DNA of 11,141 bases. Source: Spirochaetaceae bacterium. GTDB lineage: Bacteria > Spirochaetota > Spirochaetia > SZUA-6 > Bin103. How positions within the stretch are numbered: the first letter of the stretch is position 1; every line of letters starts with the position of its first letter. This document shows, piece after piece, positions 1-6,694 of the stretch. Made by a program: the position numbers and the translations under genes. The notes beneath the pieces are model-generated. The model was not told where the DNA came from. It worked only from the letters and a program-made list of their open reading frames with translations, and made no database searches. The DNA is taken from contig JAPOQV010000486.1 in assembly GCA_026710565.1 (NCBI GenBank), positions 1 through 11,141 on the forward strand, read 5' to 3'.

Positions 1-1
1 C

Positions 2-523
2 ATGGCCGGTCCCGACGTGCCCGCCGGCCGCGCCGTCGCCACCCCGGCAAGCCTGGTCGACTGCTTCCCCACGGTCCTCAACGCGACCGGCTGCCCGTTC
101 CCGGAAGAGACGCTGCCGGGCGACGACCTCCTCGCCCTGGCCGCCGCCGGCGACCGCGACCGCACCGTGTTCGCCGAGCACCATGCCGTGGGCTTCCGCC
201 GCGCCGTCTACCTGCTGCGCGACCGGCGCTACAAGTACGTCCACTACGTCGGCATGCGCCCGCAGCTCTTCGACCTGGCCGCCGACCCCGACGAGGTCGA
301 GGACCTGGCCGGCCGGCCCGAGCACGCGCAGACCGTGCGCGGGTTCGAGCGGCGCCTGCGCGCCATCGTCGATCCGGACGAGGCAGACGCGCGTGCGCAT
401 GCGGACCAGCGGCGGAAGATCGCGGACGCGGGCGGCCGCGAGGCCGTGATCGCGCGCGGCACCTTCGCCAACTCGCCGACCCCGGACGAGGCTCCCAAGT
501 GGGAGCGGCCCGTGGTCGGCTGA
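2..523 (+). CDS. Sulfatase, C-terminal part (5' end outside window)
   Basis: This is the last 173 codons of an arylsulfatase-like enzyme of the alkaline phosphatase superfamily, which hydrolyses sulfate esters. The reading frame is open to the window edge, so the ATG at position 2 is probably internal, and the catalytic formylglycine motif and most metal ligands are not visible. What is visible is the typical sulfatase tail: a segment around residues 19-30 (DCFPTVLNATG) like the part that follows the metal-binding core, the strand pair around residues 70-82 (LLRDRRYKYVHY), then QLFDLAADPDEVEDLAG near residues 88-104, a hallmark of bacterial sulfatases. It ends with a charged tail. The stop is TGA at 521-523. 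The dioxygenase gene starts 36 nt later on the same strand, which suggests co-transcription. The family is fairly certain. Substrate is unknown, and a phosphonate monoester hydrolase of the same fold cannot be excluded. Confidence 0.85.
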   Translation: MAGPDVPAGRAVATPASLVDCFPTVLNATGCPFPEETLPGDDLLALAAAGDRDRTVFAEHHAVGFRRAVYLLRDRRYKYVHYVGMRPQLFDLAADPDEVEDLAGRPEHAQTVRGFERRLRAIVDPDEADARAHADQRRKIADAGGREAVIARGTFANSPTPDEAPKWERPVVG

Positions 524-559
524 TCGGGTAGAGTCGGAAGCCCAGGGTACGGATACCGC

Positions 560-1576
560 ATGGAGCTGCACGAGGTCGCCGACAAGGAGTTCGCGCGCAA
601 GGGATTCACGGTGGTGCGGGGCGCGTTCACGCCGTCCGAGGTGGCGGAGTTGCACCGGCGCGCCGACGCGATCGTGGCCGATCATGGCGCCTATCAGCGC
701 CGCTACGCCGAGGAGGCCGAACGGATCTCCGCCGAGCATCCGATGCCGGGTGCGCCGGACCCGACAGCGCACCTGCTGGAGCAGCAGCGCCGGCTCCGCG
801 AGTCTCCGGAGTTCGAGGTCTCATCCCGCCACCTGCGGCGCGAGAACCGGATCTACCCGAAGCGCCTCCGGCCGGTCGATCCGGCCGAGCGCGAGGCGGC
901 AACGGCGAACGGCAACCCGTGGGCCACCTTCACCGGCCAGATCAACGGTCTGGCCGACTGCGACGAGGCGTTCGCCCGGGCGGCCGTCCACCCCCGCCTC
1001 GCCGAGGTGCTCAGGGACGTGCTTGCCCCCGACGCCAGACTCTGGTTCGACCACATCTTCGCGAAGGGCGCCCTCAACGACAATCCGCCGTACCACGGCG
1101 CCAACCGCTTCCACCAGGACGGCTTCTTCCAGTTCGACCGCCGCACCGTGACCTGCTGGCTCGCCCTGGACGCGGTGACCGAGGAGAACGGACCGTTCCA
1201 CTACATCCCGCTGGACGCCGGCCCCGGGGCCGCGGGCTACGGCCGCTTCGACTTCGACGACTTGGGCCCGGAGGGGCTCTCCCGCGAGCTGCTCGACGCG
1301 GCGGAGATCGTCACCCTGGAGCCCGGCGACCTTGCCGTGCACGACCGCTGGGTCCTGCACGCCACCGGTCCCAACGAAAGCGCCGAGCCCAGATGCGGCT
1401 GGGCCCTGCACTACACTGACGCCCGCGCCCGCTTGGGCGAGTTCGACCGCCCCCGCCCCGACGCGACCCGCTTCGCGAAGGTCACGGCGGAGGGTTACCA
1501 CATTCGCAACGGCAAGCTGTCCGGCAACCGCGCGTGGCCGCTGGTGTGCGGGCAGTCCGTACCAGGAGGAATCTGA
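560..1576 (+). CDS. PhyH-family Fe(II)/2-oxoglutarate dioxygenase
   Basis: A 338-residue cytoplasmic oxygenase of the phytanoyl-CoA dioxygenase (PhyH) family. Such enzymes use Fe(II), O2 and 2-oxoglutarate to hydroxylate, and sometimes demethylate, small molecules. The N-terminus (KEFARKGFTVVRGAFTPSEV) is the usual PhyH opening. The iron-binding facial triad is visible as H185 and D187 (NRFHQDGFF) and H267 (RWVLHATGPN), with R278 placed to bind the 2-oxoglutarate carboxylate. Residues 40-120 form a longer charged, partly helical segment than in small PhyH proteins. The ATG at 560 is chosen because the PhyH N-terminal motif begins a few residues in; no strong Shine-Dalgarno sequence is seen. 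The stop overlaps the ribosome-binding region of the ThuA-like gene, 3 nt before its ATG, so the two are very likely co-translated. Substrate is not predictable from sequence. Confidence 0.9.
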   Translation: MELHEVADKEFARKGFTVVRGAFTPSEVAELHRRADAIVADHGAYQRRYAEEAERISAEHPMPGAPDPTAHLLEQQRRLRESPEFEVSSRHLRRENRIYPKRLRPVDPAEREAATANGNPWATFTGQINGLADCDEAFARAAVHPRLAEVLRDVLAPDARLWFDHIFAKGALNDNPPYHGANRFHQDGFFQFDRRTVTCWLALDAVTEENGPFHYIPLDAGPGAAGYGRFDFDDLGPEGLSRELLDAAEIVTLEPGDLAVHDRWVLHATGPNESAEPRCGWALHYTDARARLGEFDRPRPDATRFAKVTAEGYHIRNGKLSGNRAWPLVCGQSVPGGI

Positions 1577-1579
1577 ACC

Positions 1580-2371
1580 ATGAGCCTACGTGTCACCGTC
1601 TGGAACGAGTTCGTCCACGAACGCGACAACGACTTCGTCCGCAGCATCTATCCCGACGGCATCCACGAACAGATCGCCGGCCACCTGCGCGGGCAGGAGG
1701 GGCTGGAGGTCCGCACCGCCACCCTCGACCAGCCCGATCACGGGCTGACGGGGGAAGTGCTGGACGCCACCGACGTGCTCATCTGGTGGGGCCACGCCGC
1801 CCACGCCAAGGTACGGGACGACATCGTCGACCGGGTGCAGGAACGGGTCCTGCGCGGCATGGGACTGATCGTCCTGCACTCCGGCCACTACTCGAAGATC
1901 TTCAAGCGCCTCATGGGCACGGGCTGCGGCCTGACGTGGCGGGAGGAGGCCGAGCGTGAGCGGTTGTGGGTGGTGAGCCCCAACCATCCCATCACGCGCG
2001 GCTGCGGTCGCTTCATCGAGATCCCCAACGCGGAGATGTACGGGGAGTTCTTCGACATCCCGGACCCCGACGAGCTCCTGTTCGTGAGCTGGTTCGAGGG
2101 AGGCGAGGTGTTCCGCAGCGGCGCGGTCTGGCACCGCGGTCAGGGCCGCATCTTCTACTTCCGACCGGGCCACGAGACCTTTCCGATCTTCCATCACGCG
2201 GGCGTGTTGCGCGTGGTCACCAACGGCGTGCGCTGGTGCGCCTTCTCCGGCAACGACGAGATGGTGAGCATCGGAACGGCGCTCAACCAGAAGGAACCGT
2301 TCGAGGAGCTCTCCCCCAAGGATTACGTCGTGGGCGAGCTCGAGCACCCGGCGGAGTCCGGGGCACGGTAG
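1580..2371 (+). CDS. ThuA-like protein (trehalose-utilisation family)
   Basis: A 263-residue protein of the ThuA family, which has a class I glutamine amidotransferase-like fold. Family members are linked to disaccharide use (ThuA of rhizobial trehalose/maltitol use), often beside sugar oxidoreductases, but their chemistry is poorly defined. Visible family motifs are WNEFVH at residues 8-13, LIWWGHAAH at 67-75, [11 protein letters not shown] at 99-109, the acidic MYGEFF around 153-158, [11 protein letters not shown] at 171-181, and the closing [14 protein letters not shown] at 187-200. Length fits the family and no signal peptide is seen. The ATG at 1580 is preceded by a strong ribosome-binding site AGGAGGA (1564-1570, 9-nt spacing) lying inside the end of the upstream dioxygenase gene. 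The MetE-like gene starts 7 nt after the stop. The position between a dioxygenase and a methyltransferase suggests a role in a sugar-related catabolic route, which is inference. Confidence 0.88.
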   Translation: MSLRVTVWNEFVHERDNDFVRSIYPDGIHEQIAGHLRGQEGLEVRTATLDQPDHGLTGEVLDATDVLIWWGHAAHAKVRDDIVDRVQERVLRGMGLIVLHSGHYSKIFKRLMGTGCGLTWREEAERERLWVVSPNHPITRGCGRFIEIPNAEMYGEFFDIPDPDELLFVSWFEGGEVFRSGAVWHRGQGRIFYFRPGHETFPIFHHAGVLRVVTNGVRWCAFSGNDEMVSIGTALNQKEPFEELSPKDYVVGELEHPAESGAR

Positions 2372-2378
2372 CCTCACC

Positions 2379-3464
2379 GTGTGGGACACGCTGTTTCCGA
2401 CCACGGTGGTCGGATCGATCACCCGGCCGTGGTTCTTCCGCGAGCGCGTCGACCGCTACCTGGAGGAACGGGCCGCCGGCCGGGAGGTGTCCGACCAGGA
2501 GCTCCTGGAGCTCATGGACCGGTCGATCCCGTACGTGGCGGCCCTGCAGGAGGCGGCCGGCGTCGACGTGATCTCCGACGGCGAATGGCGGCGCAAGTCG
2601 TACTTGGGGATCATCGCCGACATGGTTTCCGGCTTCGAGCTGCACAAGGCATTCGTCGACGACGGCGTCCACGACGGCTACGTCGGCTACACGATCACCG
2701 GCCCGATCGAGCCATTCGACGAGGGACTGTTCGCCCGCGAAGGAACGCGCCTCGCGGAACACACCAGCAAACCGGTGCGCGTTGCGATTCCGACGCCGTA
2801 CCACATCTCGCAGGTGCACTGGCAGGAGGAGCGCTCGCAGGAGACGTATCCGGACCGTCGCGCCGTGGTGGAAACGCTGGTGCCGATCATCCGCAACGAG
2901 GTCGAGCTCATGGCGCGTGCCGGCGTCCGCTTCGTCGGCTTCGACGACACCAGCATCGGCAGTCCGTACGCGGAGGATCCCGAATCGGAGGAGTACCGGG
3001 AGGAGTTGGCATACGCGGTCGACTCCTTCAATCGGGTGGTGGAAGGGATCGACGGCATCCACACTTCCCTGCACCTGTGCGGCAAGCGGAACCTCGGCCC
3101 GGAGCGGCGCCTGGGCTATGACGCCCTGCTGCCGGCGCTCCAGGAGCTGAACGTCGACATGACGATGTTCGAGCTGCGGGACATGGACGAGTACGACCGC
3201 GAGCTGCTGCGACGATTGCCCGCGCGCATGCAGGTGGGTTGCGGCTGCCTGACCGCCAAGCAGCACGGCGTGGAGACCCCGGAAGAGGTCGCCGGCCACG
3301 TACGCAAGGTGCTGGAGGTGGTCGAGCCCGAGCGCGTGGTCCTGCACCCGGACTGCGGCTTCTCGCCCGGCGCCTACTGGAACATCTCCATCGACGACGT
3401 CTACGACAAGCTCCGCTCCGAGGTGTTGGCCGCCGAGATGCTCCGCGCGGAGGTGGGCGGATAG
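2379..3464 (+). CDS. Stand-alone MetE-type zinc methyltransferase core
   Basis: A 361-residue protein matching the C-terminal catalytic barrel of cobalamin-independent methionine synthase (MetE) without the N-terminal domain. The four zinc ligands are recognisable: H232 and C234 (LHLCGKRN), E265 (MFELRD) and C326 (LHPDCGFSPG). The substrate-thiol region is also kept: VGSITRP near residues 11-17 and DGEWRR around E69. The motif that is normally DEPAL reads FDDTSIG (D189, D190), keeping the first acidic residue but changing the rest. The start is a GTG at 2379, chosen because the conserved TTVVGS strand follows at once; another GTG 2 nt later is out of frame. There is no strong ribosome-binding site, and the 7-nt gap from the ThuA-like stop suggests translational coupling. 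Core-only MetE proteins may use methyl donors other than methyl-folate, so methionine synthesis should not be assumed; demethylation of a small metabolite is an alternative. Confidence 0.85.
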   Translation: MWDTLFPTTVVGSITRPWFFRERVDRYLEERAAGREVSDQELLELMDRSIPYVAALQEAAGVDVISDGEWRRKSYLGIIADMVSGFELHKAFVDDGVHDGYVGYTITGPIEPFDEGLFAREGTRLAEHTSKPVRVAIPTPYHISQVHWQEERSQETYPDRRAVVETLVPIIRNEVELMARAGVRFVGFDDTSIGSPYAEDPESEEYREELAYAVDSFNRVVEGIDGIHTSLHLCGKRNLGPERRLGYDALLPALQELNVDMTMFELRDMDEYDRELLRRLPARMQVGCGCLTAKQHGVETPEEVAGHVRKVLEVVEPERVVLHPDCGFSPGAYWNISIDDVYDKLRSEVLAAEMLRAEVGG

Positions 3465-3489
3465 TACTGGAGCGGCGTCCGCGGTTGGA

Positions 3490-4326
3490 TCAGTGCGTGC
3501 GGTTGCCCTCGACGAGAGCCTTCAGCGGGACGTCGTCGTCTGCGGGCAGGTAGTAGCTCAGCGGTTCGCTGACGGCGCCGAGCAGTTGCCGCTGGATCGG
3601 ATTGCAGCGGGCGAGCAGCTCCTCCGGCATCGCGACGTAGTCCATCGGCTTGACCCAGCGGTACGCGTAGCCGATGAAGATCGTCTTGCGCGCGGTGCCC
3701 GACCAGTTGCGCCCGATACCGTGCCAGGTGCGTTGTTCGAAGATGAAGGCATCGCCGGCGTCGACGTTCATGCTCACCGCGCCATGCGGCCATCCCGTCT
3801 CCGGATCGACCGCCGGCCGCCCCGAGAGCCGGTTGCTGCCGGGCACGAGCACGGTGGCGCCGCAGGAGGGGTGGGATTGGTCGCTGATGGCGTACGCGAT
3901 CTTGAGCAGGATGCGCGGGTGCGGCTCTTGCATCTCGGCGTAGGAGGTGCCGCCGTCGCGATGCAGCCCCACGCGCCGCTGCTCATCCGGGGCCGGCTCG
4001 GGACCCGAGGGAAGCACGATCAGATGCGAGGTGTTGAGCTGGATGTTCCAGTTGAGGAGGCCCCACGCGAGCGGAGCGGTGGCCGGCCAGTCGAGCAGCC
4101 GGAAGAACGCGTCGTGGCGGACGATGCAGTTGCGCAGATTGAGCTTGCCGTCGTTGTGCAGCCGGCCGGCAGCCTGCTCCCGGGCATGGATCTCGTCGAC
4201 GGCGGCAGCGATTTCGCGGACCACGCCGGGCGGCAGCGCGCCCTTGATCACCAGATAGCCGGCATCCTCGAAGAAGGCGCGCTGCTCGGCGCTGAGCTCA
4301 ACCATGCCAGGGGCGGGAGCGTCCAT
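3490..4326 (-). CDS. PhyH-family Fe(II)/2-oxoglutarate dioxygenase (second copy)
   Basis: A second PhyH-type oxygenase, only distantly like the one at 560-1576. Residues below are counted from a possible TTG start at 4368, giving 292 residues; from the ATG at 4326 used here the protein has 278. The N-terminus (ELSAEQRAFFEDAGYLVIKG) is the classic PhyH opening. The iron triad is H136 and D138 (GLHRDGG) with H216 (RTWHGIGR), and R227 is placed for 2-oxoglutarate. A third possible start, the ATG at 4305, lies directly before the conserved opening. None has a good Shine-Dalgarno sequence. The TTG at 4368 also reads as TTGACG, which could be a -35 element instead, so it is disfavoured. The gene lies about 114 nt downstream of the MFS transporter on the same strand and converges with the MetE-like gene, 25 nt separating the two stops. 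Substrate unknown. Confidence 0.87.
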   Translation of the reverse strand: MDAPAPGMVELSAEQRAFFEDAGYLVIKGALPPGVVREIAAAVDEIHAREQAAGRLHNDGKLNLRNCIVRHDAFFRLLDWPATAPLAWGLLNWNIQLNTSHLIVLPSGPEPAPDEQRRVGLHRDGGTSYAEMQEPHPRILLKIAYAISDQSHPSCGATVLVPGSNRLSGRPAVDPETGWPHGAVSMNVDAGDAFIFEQRTWHGIGRNWSGTARKTIFIGYAYRWVKPMDYVAMPEELLARCNPIQRQLLGAVSEPLSYYLPADDDVPLKALVEGNRTH

Positions 4327-4440
4327 GGGAGTGGCTGTTACGGTGAAGCTTGGGCCGTCTCGCGTCAAACGGTCCAGGCCGAGGGATCACCACGATCGCG
4401 ACATCCTCGATCCATGGCGTTGTAACTGCGCGGCTGAGGG

Positions 4441-5739
4441 TCATCCGTCGCGGCCGGCCCGTGGAGTCGTTGGCCGGCGGGCGCTCAGGATCAGCGCCGC
4501 GGCCACGAGTGCGAGCGCGCTCACCAGCAACCACGAGCCGCGGTAATTCCCGGACGCGTCGCGCAGCGCACCGGCGAACGGTGCGCCCAGACCGCTGGCC
4601 AGGAAGATGAACGGCAGCACCACGCCGCGGATGGTGCCCACGAACTGCCAGCCGTAGTACTGCGCCCAGATCACCCCCTGGACGACCATGTAGAGGCCGA
4701 CCCCGCAGCCGAACGTCAGCGTCGAGGCGAACAGCAGAGGCATCCATGGCTCGATCGCCCAGAGCTGCGCCGCCGCCATGAGCGCGACCCCGACGCAGAA
4801 CGACAGGCACGAGACCAGTCCCACGAACCGGGCGTCCAGGCGCTCCACCACGAAGCCGGCCACCAGCGCCATCACGGTCGCCACGCCGGCGTCCATGGCG
4901 AACGCCAGTGACACGGTCGTCGGGTGAAAGCCCAGCTCGATCCAGTGCGGGATGCGGTGCACGCTGGCCGCCCCCAGCAGGAACCCCAGGATCGCGAACG
5001 CGACGCTGAGCTTCCACAGGGTGGCGGTGCGGATCGCCGCGCGCAGTGTCCACTGGACCGAAGCCGACGAATCGTGGGAGACGGCTGCGGAGGCGCGATC
5101 TCTCCGGGCTCGTCCGGTCCGTGGAGGCCCGCCGTCGGGCTCCAGGCCCATGTCGCTCGGCTGGCGGCGAAGCAACAGCACCAGCGGCACGGTCGCGGCC
5201 GACAGCCACGCCAGGGTCACCCAGGCCGATCGCCAGCCGTTGGTGCTGATGAGCGCCTGGGTCAGGGACACGAACAGCGCGCCGCCCACGCCCAGACCGA
5301 GTTGCACGACGCCGGTGGCCCGCCCGCGCAGCCGAATGAACCACTTGGACACCGGAACGGTGGCGATCAGCGCGCCGCCGGCCGGTGCTGTCCAGGCGGT
5401 GACGCCCAGGGCCAGCAGCACGCCGAACAGCACCGCGGGCGACTGCGCGCGGGCCAGCAGCAACAGCCCTCCGGTGGCGACGACGATCGCCAGCAGCATC
5501 GGGCCGCGCGGTCCGTGACGGTCCAGCCAGCGGCCGATCAGGATGCCGCTCAAGCCGCTGGCCCACAGGCGCATGGTCTGCGCCCAGCCGATCGCCTGCC
5601 GCGAGAGGCCGAGCTCCTCCGCCATCGGGATGACGAAGAAGCCGAAGTTGAGCGTACCGCTCGCCTGGCCGGCCGCGTTGAGCACGAAGAACGCGGCGAC
5701 GATCACCCACCCGTAGTAGAACGGCCTGCGGTCTCTCAC
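4441..5739 (-). CDS. MFS transporter
   Basis: A 432-residue inner-membrane protein of the major facilitator superfamily, expected to move a small organic solute by proton- or ion-coupled transport. The opening FYYGWVIVAAFF (residues 7-18) begins helix 1 and is common in the oxalate/formate- and monocarboxylate-like MFS branches. The signature loop between helices 2 and 3 is seen as GRWLDRHGPRGP (69-80). About twelve hydrophobic segments are present, split by a long charged loop around residues 212-250, and the C-terminus is short and basic. The start is a GTG at 5739 whose first four bases GTGA overlap the TGA stop of the upstream PIN toxin gene. This points to coupled translation and to transcription from the toxin-antitoxin promoter, as no separate promoter is apparent. 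Neighbouring oxygenases suggest a carboxylate or sugar-derived substrate, but this is inference. Confidence 0.92.
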   Translation of the reverse strand: MRDRRPFYYGWVIVAAFFVLNAAGQASGTLNFGFFVIPMAEELGLSRQAIGWAQTMRLWASGLSGILIGRWLDRHGPRGPMLLAIVVATGGLLLLARAQSPAVLFGVLLALGVTAWTAPAGGALIATVPVSKWFIRLRGRATGVVQLGLGVGGALFVSLTQALISTNGWRSAWVTLAWLSAATVPLVLLLRRQPSDMGLEPDGGPPRTGRARRDRASAAVSHDSSASVQWTLRAAIRTATLWKLSVAFAILGFLLGAASVHRIPHWIELGFHPTTVSLAFAMDAGVATVMALVAGFVVERLDARFVGLVSCLSFCVGVALMAAAQLWAIEPWMPLLFASTLTFGCGVGLYMVVQGVIWAQYYGWQFVGTIRGVVLPFIFLASGLGAPFAGALRDASGNYRGSWLLVSALALVAAALILSARRPTTPRAGRDG

Positions 5740-6233
5740 TGGCCCTGTCCATCGATTTCGCGAATCACCGCCGCATACAACTCGACCCCGATGCGGAAGC
5801 CATGAGAGCGCACGAGGTCGTCGACCAGCCGGCGGACCTCGGCCCGGTCCACCAGTCCCCGCCGCAGCGCCAGCAGCAGTACGCCGAGCGTGCCCAGCGG
5901 TCGTATGCGTTCGACCGTAGCCAGTCGACGAACGGTCCGATCGTCGGTCAGCAGCAGGTCCGCTTCGAGTCGGACGGCCAACGTCATCGCCGCATCGTCG
6001 GTACGGCTCATGCCCGCGGCAAAATCACGGGGGCTGTCGACACGTTCTACGCATGCCGCCGCGAGGAACCGTTCCAGTTCAACGGACTCGGCGTGGTCGA
6101 GCGGACGCGCCAACACTTCTTCACGAATCTGCTGCGGGACGACGACGTCGTCTCCCAGGACACGGCGAATCAGGGCAAGCCACTGTATCTTCCCAAGAAA
6201 TATCAGTGGAGATGCATCGGCGACGACGGTCAC
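5736..6233 (-). CDS. PIN-domain toxin (DUF3368-type) of a UPF0175 module
   Basis: A 165-residue PIN-domain protein, probably a ribonuclease toxin. It starts VTVVADASPLIFLGK, with the first acidic metal ligand at D6. Further conserved acidic positions are E38/E39 (IREEV), D79/D80 (SRTDDAAM) and D97/D98 (LLLTDDRTVRRLA). The C-terminal run RIRPLGTLGVLLLALRRGLV is the pattern of the DUF3368 PIN subgroup, which commonly pairs with UPF0175 antitoxins. The GTG at 6233 is chosen because it begins at the conserved first strand and overlaps the antitoxin TGA by four bases (GTGA). The frame stays open upstream to 6545, but that part only shadows the antitoxin gene. The TGA stop overlaps the GTG of the MFS gene in the same manner. 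All acidic residues expected for activity appear present, so the toxin is probably functional. Confidence 0.88.
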   Translation of the reverse strand: MTVVADASPLIFLGKIQWLALIRRVLGDDVVVPQQIREEVLARPLDHAESVELERFLAAACVERVDSPRDFAAGMSRTDDAAMTLAVRLEADLLLTDDRTVRRLATVERIRPLGTLGVLLLALRRGLVDRAEVRRLVDDLVRSHGFRIGVELYAAVIREIDGQGQ

Positions 6234-6529
6234 AGCGGCTGCAGGTCTGCGGCCAAGTCCTCCGGACCGTAATTCAACTCCACGTCCTGATCGCGCAACC
6301 TGAGAATCAGGTCGCGGAGGCTCAAGCCCGCGATCTCGGCGGCGCGCGAGAGCGTCACTTCCCCACGCCGGTACGCATCGCACGCACATTCGAGCAGGAG
6401 CGCGCTGGCGCCTCGCCTGACCGCCCACCGTAACAGGGTGGAGCGGTCGACCCCCAGAGCCTGCGCGGTGCTCTCCAACCGGGACACCTCGGACTCCGGG
6501 AGTCGCAGCGACACGGTTACCGTTCCCAC
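6230..6529 (-). CDS. UPF0175-family antitoxin
   Basis: A 99-residue predicted antitoxin and likely DNA-binding autorepressor. Residues 3-40 (TVTVSLRLPESEVSRLESTA onward) resemble a ribbon-helix-helix segment: a beta strand followed by two helices. Residues 45-96 carry the UPF0175 pattern with the helical AAEIAGLSLRDLILRLRD and the ending ELNYGPEDLAADL, which typically contacts the PIN partner. The GTG at 6529 is chosen because the strand motif follows directly. It lies about 12 nt downstream of the predicted transcription start, so the leader is very short and has no clear Shine-Dalgarno sequence. The stop overlaps the PIN toxin start. The promoter and an 8-bp direct repeat overlap the start codon region, which fits autoregulation. 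Transcription is divergent from the TauD-like gene. Confidence 0.87.
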   Translation of the reverse strand: MGTVTVSLRLPESEVSRLESTAQALGVDRSTLLRWAVRRGASALLLECACDAYRRGEVTLSRAAEIAGLSLRDLILRLRDQDVELNYGPEDLAADLQPL

Positions 6530-6554
6530 GTATACAACTCAACATGACGTATAC
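6528..6554. promoter_or_regulatory. Paired ACGTATAC sites, probable antitoxin operator
   Basis: The octamer ACGTATAC occurs at 6528-6535 and again at 6547-6554, spaced 19 bp start to start (near two DNA turns). Each copy contains the self-complementary hexamer GTATAC. One copy covers the antitoxin start codon region and the other covers the -10 element. Paired short palindromes at about two helical turns are typical of cooperative binding by ribbon-helix-helix antitoxins. The role as operator is inferred. Confidence 0.5.
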
Positions 6555-6576
6555 GCGAGGCGGTGCGCAGCGTCAA
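6548..6576 (-). promoter_or_regulatory. Sigma70-like promoter of the toxin-antitoxin/MFS operon
   Basis: Read on the minus strand, TTGACG (complement of 6571-6576) is followed after exactly 17 nt by TATACG (complement of 6548-6553). This is close to the bacterial consensus TTGACA-N17-TATAAT. Transcription would begin near 6541, about 12 nt before the GTG of the antitoxin. The -10 element lies inside one copy of the ACGTATAC repeat, so a repressor bound there would block RNA polymerase. Predicted from sequence only. Confidence 0.6.
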
Positions 6577-6634
6577 CCGGACAGACACCGATGGTAGTGT
6601 CCCGCCGGGAATGAGGGTAAGGTTCGGAGGACTC

Positions 6635-6694
6635 ATGGGTACGGTACCACCGTTGCAGAGGAGCCGGCGCTGGCGCCGCTCCGCGGCGGCCTGA
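6635..6694 (+). CDS. 19-residue upstream ORF: leader peptide or shifted start of the TauD-like gene
   Basis: An ATG at 6635 follows GGAGG (6626-6630) with 4-nt spacing, the best ribosome-binding site near this locus. It encodes MGTVPPLQRSRRWRRSAAA and stops at TGA 6692-6694, overlapping the ATG (6694) of the TauD-like gene as TGATG. This could be a leader peptide giving coupled translation. The dioxygenase frame is itself open upstream to 6598 and reads VAEEPALAPLRGGL just before its ATG, which looks more protein-like than the leader. A one-base indel between about 6640 and 6655 would join this start to the dioxygenase. The two options cannot be separated from the sequence alone. Confidence 0.35.
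   Translation: MGTVPPLQRSRRWRRSAAA

Noticed and set aside
821..1501. 226-codon open frame on the minus strand
   Set aside because: It is antisense to the PhyH gene, which has a complete iron-binding motif; long antisense frames are expected at this GC content and this one shows no recognisable motif.
2283..3347. 354-codon open frame on the minus strand
   Set aside because: It mirrors the MetE-like gene codon for codon and has low-complexity composition without family motifs.
3465..3489. Possible terminator between the convergent MetE-like and PhyH genes
   Set aside because: Only a 4-bp GCGG/CCGC stem with no T tract was seen in the gap.
3493..4425. 310-codon open frame on the plus strand
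   Set aside because: Antisense to the second PhyH gene, whose HxD...H triad and N-terminal motif are clear.
4298..5752. 484-codon open frame on the minus strand overlapping the MFS gene
   Set aside because: Out-of-frame shadow, rich in Arg, Gly and Ala, with no membrane segments; the MFS frame is well supported.
4924..5805. 293-codon open frame on the plus strand
   Set aside because: Antisense to the MFS gene and dominated by Gln, Arg and Ala; no motif recognised.
6234..6545. Extended N-terminus of the PIN toxin from an ATG at 6545
   Set aside because: These codons overlap the antitoxin gene out of frame and are compositionally a shadow; the PIN domain begins at the GTG at 6233.
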